A DNA stretch of 64,000 nt from Streptomyces sp. RKAG290 (GTDB lineage Bacteria; Actinomycetota; Actinomycetes; Streptomycetales; Streptomycetaceae). The position numbers and the translations under genes were made by a program. The stretch is taken from contig NZ_JAJOZC010000001.1 of NCBI RefSeq assembly GCF_023701695.1, forward strand, positions 3,533,894 through 3,597,893, read 5' to 3'. Positions 24,697 to 32,995 of this stretch are shown here, in pieces; position 1 is the first letter of the stretch, and every line of letters begins with the position of its first letter. Below the pieces are notes generated by a model. It had not been told where the DNA came from. It made no database searches and was given only the letters and a program-made list of their open reading frames with translations.

Positions 24697-26337
24697 CTAG
24701 GCAGGGTCGCCCGTCGCGATGCGGAGCTCGAAGTGGGCACCCGTCTTGGGGACCGCGGTTCCGGAGGTGGGGAACTGGTCGATGATCTGGTCCTCGGCGT
24801 AGGCGTTCCCCGGCACCTTGATCTGCTTGATGGTCCAGCCCGCCGCGTCCGCGCAGGCCCGCGCGGAGAGGATGTCCTTGTAGAGGAAGTTCGGAGCGTC
24901 GACCTTGTTCGGGTCGTCGTTGTCCTCCATGGCGTCGGTGCAGTCCTCGGTCTTCATCGTCCGGTTCCGCTCCGGATCCTTGTGGTCGGCCGCCGGGGAC
25001 TCGCTCGACGTGGTGTCGTCCTTGCCCGTGTCGTCGCCCTTCATCGAGAGCACCGTGATCAGGCCGCCGATCGCGATCAGGGCAACGACGATCGAGCCCA
25101 CTATGACCGGCATGTTCCGCTTGGAGCCGCCGCCGCCCGCAGGGGAGGTCGTCGTGTGCGGCGAGACGGAGTAGGGCGGCGGGGTCTGCTGCTGCATCGG
25201 CGACATCGGCGCGGAGGTCTGGTACGCCGGGGCCGACTGCGGATAGCCGTACGAGGGGGCGGGCGTCGGCGGGCCGTAGGGGCCGGGCTGCTGCTGCGAC
25301 TGGTACGGGCCGGGCTGGTACGGCGTCTGGACGTGCTGCGGTGCGGGGGCGGACTGGTCGACCGGCGGGAAGACCGCCGATCCCACACCCGAGCCGCTGT
25401 TCGCCGGTGCGCCGGCGCCGGCGACGATCACCGGGGCGCCCGTGTGCCCGCTCGCGCTCAGCACCCGCGTGATCTCGTCCTGCATCGCGGCGGCGCTCGG
25501 GAAGCGCTCGTTCGGGTTCTTCTTCAGCGCGCGGGCGACGAGCGCGTCCATCGCGGGGGTGAGCGACCGGTTGATCGTGGACGGCGCGACCGGCTCCTCC
25601 TGGACATGCGCGTACGCGATGGCCAGCGGCGAGTCCGCGTCGAACGGGATGCGCCCGGTCAGCAGCTGGAACAGCATGATGCCGACCGAGTACAGGTCGG
25701 AGCGCGCGTCCACCCCACGGCCAAGGGCCTGTTCGGGGGAGAGGTACTGCGGCGTGCCGACGACCATGCCGGTCTGCGTCATCGACGTGACGCCCGACTG
25801 CATGGCGCGGGCGATGCCGAAGTCCATGACCTTCACGACGCCGCGCTTGGTCACCATCACGTTGCCGGGCTTGATGTCGCGGTGGACCAGGCCCATTTCG
25901 TGGCTGGTGTCCAGGGCGGCCAGGACGTCGGCCGTCACCTTGAGCGCCTTCTCGGCCGGCATCGCACCGTGATTCGTGATGTCCGCCTGGAGAACGGAGC
26001 CGAGCGGCTGCCCCTCGACGTACTCCATGACGATGTACGGCATCAGCGCGCCGCCGAGCTCGTCCTCGCCGGTGTCGAAGACGGAGACGATGTTGGTGTG
26101 CTGCAGCTTGGCGACCGCCTGCGCCTCGCGCCGGAACCGCTCACGGAAGGACTGCTCACGGCCCAGTTCCGTGTGGAGCGTCTTGATGGCGACCTGCCGG
26201 TCGAGCGCGGAGTCGTACGCCAGATATACGGACGCCATCCCGCCTTCGCCGAGCAGGTCACGCAGCTGGTAGCGGCCGCCGGCGACCGAACCGCCCGCGT
26301 AGCGACCCTGGGCCCCTTGTGCGCCGTCCTGGCTCAT
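24697..26337 (-). CDS. Transmembrane Ser/Thr protein kinase with extracellular PASTA-like domain
   Basis: A 546-residue Hanks-type kinase. The catalytic domain (about 20-280) has the glycine loop LGEGGMASVY, lysine in VAIKTL, VHRDIKPGNVMV, VMDFGIARA and activation loop SMTQTGMVVGTPQYLSPEQ. A Pro/Gln/Tyr-rich linker (about 310-400) is followed by one membrane helix (MPVIVGSIVVALIAIGGLI). The outer part ends in a single PASTA-like domain (ACADAAGWTIKQIKVPGNAYAEDQI...). PASTA domains sense cell-wall fragments. It is divergent from a second kinase at 26633. Confidence 0.92.
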   Translation of the reverse strand: MSQDGAQGAQGRYAGGSVAGGRYQLRDLLGEGGMASVYLAYDSALDRQVAIKTLHTELGREQSFRERFRREAQAVAKLQHTNIVSVFDTGEDELGGALMPYIVMEYVEGQPLGSVLQADITNHGAMPAEKALKVTADVLAALDTSHEMGLVHRDIKPGNVMVTKRGVVKVMDFGIARAMQSGVTSMTQTGMVVGTPQYLSPEQALGRGVDARSDLYSVGIMLFQLLTGRIPFDADSPLAIAYAHVQEEPVAPSTINRSLTPAMDALVARALKKNPNERFPSAAAMQDEITRVLSASGHTGAPVIVAGAGAPANSGSGVGSAVFPPVDQSAPAPQHVQTPYQPGPYQSQQQPGPYGPPTPAPSYGYPQSAPAYQTSAPMSPMQQQTPPPYSVSPHTTTSPAGGGGSKRNMPVIVGSIVVALIAIGGLITVLSMKGDDTGKDDTTSSESPAADHKDPERNRTMKTEDCTDAMEDNDDPNKVDAPNFLYKDILSARACADAAGWTIKQIKVPGNAYAEDQIIDQFPTSGTAVPKTGAHFELRIATGDPA

Positions 26338-26632
26338 GACTTACTTCCCCCTCGGGCGCGCTGCTCACGCGAAGATCCGTATTACGGGCCAAGTCTGCCC
26401 GAGGGGTACGACACGTCAAGCCAGGTGCCCGTTCCGTGACCCTACGCACAAGAAGCGTCTCGGAAGCGTTACAGGAACCGCATGTAATTTGCGCGGGTGG
26501 CGCGCCAGCCGGTTGGATGACCCGTCCCTCTCGAAAACGGTGTGTCCGACGAAGGCTGTAGCGTGACGTGGCAATGCAGCAAGGCACCGTGAGAACCCGC
26601 GGACGCGCGGACATATACGACGGCGAGGACTG
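26338..26632. promoter_or_regulatory. Divergent promoter region between the two kinase genes
   Basis: A gap of about 295 bp without coding signs. Its base composition is less GC-rich near 26385-26500, as expected for promoters. No clear operator or hairpin was seen. Confidence 0.5.
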
Positions 26633-28279
26633 ATGGCACCCGAACCCGAAGCAAACGGCGGCGGAGTTCCGGATGGCACCGACTCCTGGGGCATCGGCGG
26701 TGTGGTCGGCGACGGACGGTACCGGCTGACCGGCCGCCTCGGCCGGGGCGGTATGGCCGAGGTCTTCGCGGCCGAGGACGTCCGGCTCGGTCGCACGGTG
26801 GCGGTGAAACTGCTGCGCTCCGATCTCGCCGAGGACCCGGTCTCCAAGGCCCGGTTCACGCGCGAGGCGCAGTCGGTCGCCGGCCTCAACCACCACGCGG
26901 TCGTGGCGGTGTACGACTCCGGCGAGGACACGGTGGCCGGCCAGACCGTCCCGTACATCGTGATGGAGCTCGTCGAGGGCCGCACCATCCGTGACCTGCT
27001 GCTCAATGCGGAGGCCCCGCCCCCCGAGCAGGCGTTGATCATCGTCTCCGGTGTGCTGGAGGCCCTCGCCTACTCGCACCAGCACGGGATCGTGCACCGG
27101 GACATCAAGCCCGCCAACGTGATCATCACGCACTCCGGCGCGGTCAAGGTGATGGACTTCGGCATCGCCCGTGCGCTGCACGGCGCGCAGTCGACGATGA
27201 CCCAGACCGGCATGGTCATGGGCACGCCGCAGTACCTCTCCCCCGAGCAGGCGCTGGGCAAGGCCGTCGACCACCGTTCCGACCTGTACGCCACCGGCTG
27301 TCTGCTCTACGAGCTCCTCGCACTGCGGCCCCCATTCACCGGCGAAACGCCGCTCTCCGTCGTATATCAGCACGTTCAGGACATTCCGGTCCCGCCGTCC
27401 GAGGTCTCCGACGTGGTGCCGGCGGAGCTCGACGGACTCGTCATGCGCTCGCTCGCGAAGGACCCGGACGACCGGTTCCAGAGCGCCGAGGAGATGCGCG
27501 GCCTCGTCCAGTACAGCCTGCAGATGCTCCAGGTCCAGGGCGGCCACACCGGTACGTGGAACACCGGACCGGTCGTGCTGAACGAGGGTGGGAACACCCC
27601 GCCCCACGGGATGACCGGCGCCACCCGGGCGATGGGGCACCCGCAGCACGGCGACACCTCGCAGGGACCGATCCTGCCGCCGATGAACCCGGACGACGGC
27701 GGGTACGAGGGCGGCAGCAGCCGGCGCGGCGGTGGTGGCCGCGGCAAGATGTGGCTGTTCGTCGTACTGGCTCTGATCGCGATCGGGGCGGGCGTCGCCA
27801 TCGCGCTCAACGCGGCGCAGGGCGGCGGCAAGAAGCACGAGGAGACACCGCCCTCGACGTCCAGCTCCCCCTCCCCGTCGAAGAGTTCGGCCTCGCCGAC
27901 CGACGAGGAGACCGAGGACACCCAGCAGCCGGGGAACTCCACCGGTGATCAGCAGGAGACGCCTGAGAAGCCGTCGTTCACCCCGTCGCCCACACCGAGC
28001 GAGCCGTCCGACTCCCCGTCCGCCACGGCGTCCCAGTCGGACCCGGGCAACACGGAGAACGGCGGAACGGGCACCAACGAGGGCAACGCCGGCACGAGCG
28101 AGGGCAACGCCGGTACCACCGAGGGCAACTCCGGTACCAGCGAAGGCAACACGGGCGCCAGTGAGGGCAACTCCGGCACCAGTGAAGGTGCCACCGATGG
28201 CGGGGACGGTGCGCCCGGAGGCGCTGCCGAAGGCGCCACGGAAGGCGCCGCGGCGGGGGCCGGCACGACCGCCGGGTGA
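26633..28279 (+). CDS. Transmembrane Ser/Thr protein kinase with extracellular heptad repeats
   Basis: A 548-residue kinase. The catalytic domain (about 28-290) has LGRGGMAEVF, VAVKLL, VHRDIKPANVII, VMDFGIARA and TMTQTGMVMGTPQYLSPEQ. One membrane helix follows at about 370-390 (MWLFVVLALIAIGAGVAIAL). Instead of PASTA domains the outer region is Ser/Thr/Pro-rich and ends in six heptads of the form GTSEGNA (residues 480-521, 28070-28195) and a Gly/Ala tail. Being outside the membrane it may act as a flexible or glycosylated stalk (inference). It is divergent from the kinase at 24697. Confidence 0.92.
   Translation: MAPEPEANGGGVPDGTDSWGIGGVVGDGRYRLTGRLGRGGMAEVFAAEDVRLGRTVAVKLLRSDLAEDPVSKARFTREAQSVAGLNHHAVVAVYDSGEDTVAGQTVPYIVMELVEGRTIRDLLLNAEAPPPEQALIIVSGVLEALAYSHQHGIVHRDIKPANVIITHSGAVKVMDFGIARALHGAQSTMTQTGMVMGTPQYLSPEQALGKAVDHRSDLYATGCLLYELLALRPPFTGETPLSVVYQHVQDIPVPPSEVSDVVPAELDGLVMRSLAKDPDDRFQSAEEMRGLVQYSLQMLQVQGGHTGTWNTGPVVLNEGGNTPPHGMTGATRAMGHPQHGDTSQGPILPPMNPDDGGYEGGSSRRGGGGRGKMWLFVVLALIAIGAGVAIALNAAQGGGKKHEETPPSTSSSPSPSKSSASPTDEETEDTQQPGNSTGDQQETPEKPSFTPSPTPSEPSDSPSATASQSDPGNTENGGTGTNEGNAGTSEGNAGTTEGNSGTSEGNTGASEGNSGTSEGATDGGDGAPGGAAEGATEGAAAGAGTTAG
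28070..28195 (+). repeat. Six 21-bp coding repeats (GTSEGNA heptads) in the kinase C-terminus
   Basis: Heptads GTNEGNA, GTSEGNA, GTTEGNS, GTSEGNT, GASEGNS and GTSEGAT follow each other without gaps. Silent differences between units show they are not brand new. Copy number is likely to vary between strains. Confidence 0.85.
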
Positions 28280-28282
28280 TGC

Positions 28283-29314
28283 TCACCCCGTGAAGGCCTC
28301 GCGCACCGCGTCGTACTCACGGGTCCACCAGACCGCCAGGGCCGACACCGCAGGGAACTGCGGGTCGGCCCTCCGGTCGTTCAGGCAGTAGCGCCAGCGC
28401 AGTATCCAGAAGTCGTTGAGCCGCTCCCACCACACCCGGTGCACCGCGGCGGCCAGTTCGGCGGCCCCGGCTCCGGCCGCCTGCCGGTAGGCCCGTGCGT
28501 ACGCCCGCACCTTCGTCAGCTCCAGTTCGCCGGCCGGCCGCACGAAGAAGATCGCCGCGGCCCGCACGGCCTCCTCCGCGCGGGGCTGCACGCCCAGCCG
28601 GTCCCAGTCGAGGATCGCCACCGGGTCGGCGCCCCGGTAGAGCACGTTCAGCGGGTGGAAGTCGCCGTGCACCCAGCCGGTCGCCGGGATGCCGGGGGGC
28701 GGCGGTCTGTCCCCCGCGTGCCGGTCCAGCAGGGTGCGCCGTTCCAGGAGCCGGTGCTCGGCCAGTTCGTCGAAGGAGTCGCGGGGCCTGCGGCCGCGAG
28801 CCGCGGCCAGCAGCTCGTCGATCAGCGCGAAGGTGTCGGCGGGGTCCGGGCTGGCGCAGCCTGCCCCGGCTTCCGCGCCCGCCTCCATCACCTGCGCGAG
28901 TCCGGTGTGTACGGCTCCGAGCAGCGCCCCGAGCCGCACCGACTGGGCCACGGTGAGCTGGGCGCCTGCCCGGTGCAGCCCGTCGACCCAGGGGTGCAGG
29001 GCGTAGCGGCGGCCGCCGATCTCGGTGACGGTGCCGCCCTCGGTGTCCTCGACGGGCGGGGCGACGGGCACGCCGAGTGACTGCAGCCGCTGGGTGGCCC
29101 GGTGCTGGCGGACGATCGTGGCGCGGTCGCCGGTGGAGTCGTCGAGGTGGTGCTTGAGGAAGTAGGAACCGCGGGTGGTGGAGACCCGGTAGCCGTGGTT
29201 GAGCAGGCCCTGGGTGAGGGGTTCGCAGGTGAGCGGCTCACCGGTGTCCGGGTAGCGGCGCAGCACCTCGCCTACCGGGGGAACAGGCGGGAGGGTTACA
29301 GATGAGCGCGGCAC
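28283..29314 (-). CDS. APH-like phosphotransferase family protein
   Basis: A 343-residue protein kinase-fold phosphotransferase. The N-lobe carries GYRVSTTRGSYFLKHH, the catalytic loop is WVHGDFHPLNVLY (HGD-x4-N) and the metal-binding loop is AILDWDRLG. GTG 29314 was taken as start. The family includes aminoglycoside and homoserine kinases and small-metabolite kinases; no resistance role can be assumed from this context. It converges on the kinase at 26633 with only 3 bp between the stops. Confidence 0.85.
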   Translation of the reverse strand: MPRSSVTLPPVPPVGEVLRRYPDTGEPLTCEPLTQGLLNHGYRVSTTRGSYFLKHHLDDSTGDRATIVRQHRATQRLQSLGVPVAPPVEDTEGGTVTEIGGRRYALHPWVDGLHRAGAQLTVAQSVRLGALLGAVHTGLAQVMEAGAEAGAGCASPDPADTFALIDELLAAARGRRPRDSFDELAEHRLLERRTLLDRHAGDRPPPPGIPATGWVHGDFHPLNVLYRGADPVAILDWDRLGVQPRAEEAVRAAAIFFVRPAGELELTKVRAYARAYRQAAGAGAAELAAAVHRVWWERLNDFWILRWRYCLNDRRADPQFPAVSALAVWWTREYDAVREAFTG

Positions 29315-29324
29315 TCGCCAGATG

Positions 29325-29759
29325 TTAGATCACGCTGTGTTGCCGGCCCTCTCGATTTGCGTGAAAGTCCAGAGTGTGCACCGTGACGAAGTGCGGGTCG
29401 AGCCGGAGGTAGGCGGCCGCGAAGGGCTCCCCGTTCACCTCGGCGGGGCGGGGTCCGAAGAGCTCACGCTGGGCGCAGGTCGGCTCGATGATCTCCGCGG
29501 GCCCGGTGAACTGCACGGACCACAGCCCCTTGCTGCCCGTCGAGGTGGCCGCGTTGCAGTTGTCCGCGCCGTACGCGACGACCGTGCCGTTGCAGGCGTC
29601 GTGGTAGCCGAGGCTGCTGTGCATGCGCAGCACGACGCGGCCCTCGATCACGATGTGGCGGGCCACCGTCAGGATCGGAAGTGCCCGCATGCTCGTCGCC
29701 AGCCGGCCGTAGGGGACCCGGCCGAGCAGTTCGATTGCGTGGAGTTCCTCGGATGACAT
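29325..29759 (-). CDS. Pyridoxamine 5'-phosphate oxidase-fold (FMN-binding split barrel) protein
   Basis: A 144-residue split-barrel protein starting MSSEELHAIELLGRVPYGRLA. It shows LPILTVARHIVIEGRVVLRMHSS, AYGADNC and LWSVQFTGPAEII, typical of the small PNPOx-like family that binds FMN, F420 or haem. ATG 29759 was chosen over a longer upstream frame of poor composition. It follows the NarL-type regulator gene on the same strand and could be its target (inference). Confidence 0.82.
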   Translation of the reverse strand: MSSEELHAIELLGRVPYGRLATSMRALPILTVARHIVIEGRVVLRMHSSLGYHDACNGTVVAYGADNCNAATSTGSKGLWSVQFTGPAEIIEPTCAQRELFGPRPAEVNGEPFAAAYLRLDPHFVTVHTLDFHANREGRQHSVI

Positions 29760-29853
29760 GAGCTCCACTGTCCCCGGGCGCGGGGAACGTAAGAAAGAGT
29801 CCGCAGCCCCGGGTGGCGCGGGACCAAAGTCCCGAAGGCTTCTTTCTTGCTGG

Positions 29854-30513
29854 TCAGCGCTTTTCGGCCTGCAGCCGCGCCACATAGGCGGCGGCCTGCG
29901 AGCGGCGTTCCATACCCAGTTTGGAGAGCAGGCTGGATACGTAGTTCTTGATCGTCTTCTCGGCGAGATGGAGCCGCTCACCGATTACCCGGTTCGTCAG
30001 CCCCTCGCCGATCAGGTCCAGGATTCTGCGTTCCTGGTCGGTGAGGCCCGCGAGCTTGTCGTCCCCGCGGCTCTTCTGGCCGTCGCGCAGCCGCTCCAGC
30101 ACCCGCTCGGTGGCCGCCGGGTCGAGCAGCGACTTGCCGGCCGCCACGTCCCGTACCGCGTTCAGCAGCTCGTTGCCGCGGATCGCCTTGAGGACGTATC
30201 CGGAGGCGCCCGCCATGATCGCGTCGAAAAGTGCCTCGTCATCGGCGTACGAGGTCAGCATCAGACAGTGGATGGACTCGTCCTGGGAGCGGATCTCCCG
30301 GCAGACCTCCACCCCGCTGCCGTCCGGCAGCCGCACGTCGAGGACCGCCACATCGGGCCGGGTCGCGGGGATCCTGACCAGCGCGTCCGCTGCCGTACCG
30401 GCCTCCCCGACGACCTCGATGTCGTCCTCCACCGAGAGCAGCTCATGGACTCCGCGACGGACGACTTCGTGGTCATCCAGCAGAAAAACAGTGATTTTTC
30501 CTTCTTTGCGCAC
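29854..30513 (-). CDS. NarL/DevR-type response regulator
   Basis: A 219-residue response regulator. The receiver domain has acidic pocket D13/D14, phospho-acceptor D59 (VAVLDVRLPDGSG), LTSYADDEAL and VLKAI. The LuxR-type helix-turn-helix is at about 150-210 (LTDQERRILDLIGEGLTNRVIGERLHLAEKTIKNYVSSLLSKL). GTG 30513 is the first sensible start; the ribosome site is weak. No histidine kinase is adjacent, so it is an orphan here. A like-placed orphan regulator in S. coelicolor is recalled to influence antibiotic production (from memory). Confidence 0.9.
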   Translation of the reverse strand: MRKEGKITVFLLDDHEVVRRGVHELLSVEDDIEVVGEAGTAADALVRIPATRPDVAVLDVRLPDGSGVEVCREIRSQDESIHCLMLTSYADDEALFDAIMAGASGYVLKAIRGNELLNAVRDVAAGKSLLDPAATERVLERLRDGQKSRGDDKLAGLTDQERRILDLIGEGLTNRVIGERLHLAEKTIKNYVSSLLSKLGMERRSQAAAYVARLQAEKR

Positions 30514-30853
30514 AAACGCAGTCTCACACACTCCCCTCTTCCCTGCCGCTGTCCGGCGAGATAACGTGCCGTTGTTCCGGCGGCCTGCAAGGCTGTTACC
30601 AGTGCTGTGACCAGCGAGAGTTCCCGTATTTTTCGATTTACTTGGAAATCCAAGCAAAATCGCAGGTCAGATAGGGTTTCGCAGTTACGCGAGGCACTGG
30701 GTAACGTGCTTAATAACAGGGCGCTCGCCGGGGCACCTGTCACGCCTGTTCCCGGACCGAGCGGCACCCACCCCGTGCACGGGTACGGACACAGGCGAGC
30801 CGCACTGGTCTCCCGGCAGACCCCGGGGGCCGGACCGACGGAGGAGCACGCAC
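30514..30853. promoter_or_regulatory. AT-richer divergent region between the response regulator and bkd operon 2
   Basis: This 340-bp gap holds the inverted repeat CTTGGA-AA-TCCAAG (30641-30654), extended by CGATTT/AAATCG on its flanks (30634-30662). The AT-rich block 30620-30720 is likely promoter DNA for both sides. GGAGGAG before GTG 30854 is the bkd ribosome site. Confidence 0.55.
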
Positions 30854-32002
30854 GTGACCGTGGAGAGCACTGCCGCGCGCAAACCGCGACGCAGCAGCAA
30901 GCGGACCAGCGCCGCGAAGACGCCACAGAGTTCCGGACCCGAGCTTGTACAGCTGCTGACGCCCGAGGGCGAGCGCGTGGAGCACCCGGACTACTCGATC
31001 GACCTGACCGCGGACGAGCTGCGAGGCCTGTACCGGGACATGGTCCTGACCCGCCGCTTCGACGCCGAGGCCACCGCGCTGCAGCGCCAGGGCGAGCTGG
31101 GCCTGTGGGCCTCGCTGCTGGGCCAGGAGGCCGCCCAGATCGGCTCCGGCCGGGCACTGCGCGACGACGACTACGTCTTCCCGACCTACCGTGAGCACGG
31201 CGTGGCCTGGTGCCGCGGGGTCGACCCGACCAACCTGCTCGGGATGTTCCGCGGTGTGAACCACGGCGGCTGGGACCCGACGGTCAACAACTTCCACCTG
31301 TACACGATCGTCATCGGCTCGCAGACCCTGCACGCCACCGGTTACGCCATGGGCGTGGCCAAGGACGGCGCGGACTCGGCCGTGATCGCGTACTTCGGTG
31401 ACGGCGCCTCCAGCCAGGGCGATGTCGCCGAGTCGTTCACGTTCTCCGCGGTCTACAACGCCCCGGTCGTGTTCTTCTGCCAGAACAACCAGTGGGCGAT
31501 CTCCGAGCCGACCGAGAAGCAGACCCGGGTGCCGCTCTACCAGCGCGCACAGGGCTTCGGCTTCCCCGGCGTCCGGGTCGACGGCAACGACGTGCTGGCC
31601 TGCCTGGCCGTCACCAGGTCGGCGCTCGAGCGGGCCCGCCGGGGTGAGGGCCCCACCCTCGTGGAGGCGTTCACCTACCGGATGGGCGCGCACACCACCT
31701 CCGACGACCCGACGAAGTACCGGGCCGACGAGGAGCGCGCCTCCTGGGAGGCGAAGGACCCGATCCTGCGCCTGCGCACCTACCTGGAGAAGCAGGGCGC
31801 CGCCGACGAGGCGTTCTTCACCGGCCTGGACGAGGAGAGCGAGACCCTCGGCAAGCGGGTACGCGAAGCGGTACGGGCCATGCCCGACCCGGACCGGCTG
31901 GCGATCTTCGACCACGCCTACGCCGACGGCAGCGCGCTCGTCGACGAGGAGCGCGCCCAGTTCGCCGCCTACCAGGCATCGTTCGCCGAGGAGGGCAAGT
32001 AG
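30854..32002 (+). CDS. bkdA: Branched-chain/2-oxo acid dehydrogenase E1 alpha subunit (operon 2)
   Basis: A 382-residue E1 alpha. The thiamine motif runs from GDG (182-184) to NN (211-212), and the active-site loop region is RMGAHTTSDDPTKYR. Compared with operon 1 it carries a basic N-terminal tail (KPRRSSKRTSAAK). GTG 30854 follows GGAGGAG. It heads a complete three-gene operon and gives the cell a second branched-chain keto-acid dehydrogenase. Confidence 0.93.
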   Translation: MTVESTAARKPRRSSKRTSAAKTPQSSGPELVQLLTPEGERVEHPDYSIDLTADELRGLYRDMVLTRRFDAEATALQRQGELGLWASLLGQEAAQIGSGRALRDDDYVFPTYREHGVAWCRGVDPTNLLGMFRGVNHGGWDPTVNNFHLYTIVIGSQTLHATGYAMGVAKDGADSAVIAYFGDGASSQGDVAESFTFSAVYNAPVVFFCQNNQWAISEPTEKQTRVPLYQRAQGFGFPGVRVDGNDVLACLAVTRSALERARRGEGPTLVEAFTYRMGAHTTSDDPTKYRADEERASWEAKDPILRLRTYLEKQGAADEAFFTGLDEESETLGKRVREAVRAMPDPDRLAIFDHAYADGSALVDEERAQFAAYQASFAEEGK

Positions 32003-32004
32003 CC

Positions 32005-32985
32005 ATGGCCATGGAAAAGATGTCCATCGCGAAGGCGCTCAACGAGTCGCTGCGCAAGGCCCTCGACACCGACCCCAAGGTCCTCATCATGGGTGAGGAC
32101 GTCGGCAAGCTGGGCGGGGTCTTCCGGATCACCGACGGGCTGCAGAAGGACTTCGGCGAGGACCGGGTGATCGACACCCCGCTCGCCGAGTCCGGCATCG
32201 TCGGTACGGCCATCGGCCTGGCGCTGCGCGGTTACCGGCCGATCGTGGAGATCCAGTTCGACGGCTTCGTCTTCCCCGCGTACGACCAGATCGTCACGCA
32301 GCTCGCGAAGATGCACGCCCGCTCGCTCGGCAAGATCAAGCTGCCGGTCGTCGTGCGGATCCCGTACGGCGGCGGCATCGGCGCCGTGGAGCACCACAGC
32401 GAGTCGCCCGAGGCGCTGTTCGCGCACGTCGCGGGCCTGAAGGTGGTCTCGCCCTCGAACGCGTCCGACGCCTACTGGATGATGCAGCAGGCCGTGCTGA
32501 GCGACGACCCGATCATCTTCTTCGAGCCGAAGCGCCGGTACTGGGACAAGGGCGAGGTCGACACCGAGTCCATCCCGGGCCAGCTGCACCGGGCCTCCGT
32601 CGCCCGTACGGGCACGGACCTCACGCTGGTCGCGTACGGCCCGATGGTGAAGGTCTGCCTGGAGGCCGCAGCGGCCGCCGAGGAAGAGGGCAAGTCGATC
32701 GAGGTCGTGGACCTGCGCTCGATGTCCCCGATCGACTTCGACGCCATCCAGACCTCGGTCGAGAAGACCCGCCGGCTGGTCGTGGTCCACGAGGCGCCGG
32801 TGTTCTACGGCTCCGGCGCGGAGATCGCCGCCCGGATCACCGAGCGCTGCTTCTACCATCTGGAGGCACCGGTGCTCAGGGTCGGCGGCTACCACGTCCC
32901 GTACCCGCCCGCCCGGCTGGAGGACGAGTACCTGCCGGGTCTCGACCGCGTGCTCGACGCCGTCGACCGCTCGCTGGCGTACTGA
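32005..32985 (+). CDS. bkdB: Branched-chain/2-oxo acid dehydrogenase E1 beta subunit (operon 2)
   Basis: A 326-residue E1 beta with VLIMGEDVGKLGGVFRITDG, VIDTPLAESGIVG and YHVPYPPARLED. It starts 2 nt after the E1 alpha stop (ATG 32005, with ATG 32011 as an alternative). The expected FEPKRRYW stretch is present. It is intact and of normal length. Confidence 0.93.
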   Translation: MAMEKMSIAKALNESLRKALDTDPKVLIMGEDVGKLGGVFRITDGLQKDFGEDRVIDTPLAESGIVGTAIGLALRGYRPIVEIQFDGFVFPAYDQIVTQLAKMHARSLGKIKLPVVVRIPYGGGIGAVEHHSESPEALFAHVAGLKVVSPSNASDAYWMMQQAVLSDDPIIFFEPKRRYWDKGEVDTESIPGQLHRASVARTGTDLTLVAYGPMVKVCLEAAAAAEEEGKSIEVVDLRSMSPIDFDAIQTSVEKTRRLVVVHEAPVFYGSGAEIAARITERCFYHLEAPVLRVGGYHVPYPPARLEDEYLPGLDRVLDAVDRSLAY

Positions 32986-32995
32986 GGACAGGGGC

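Noticed and set aside
28283..29314. Aminoglycoside-resistance gene
   Set aside because: Only the general APH fold is visible. Nothing in the neighbourhood suggests resistance, and the family has many metabolic members.
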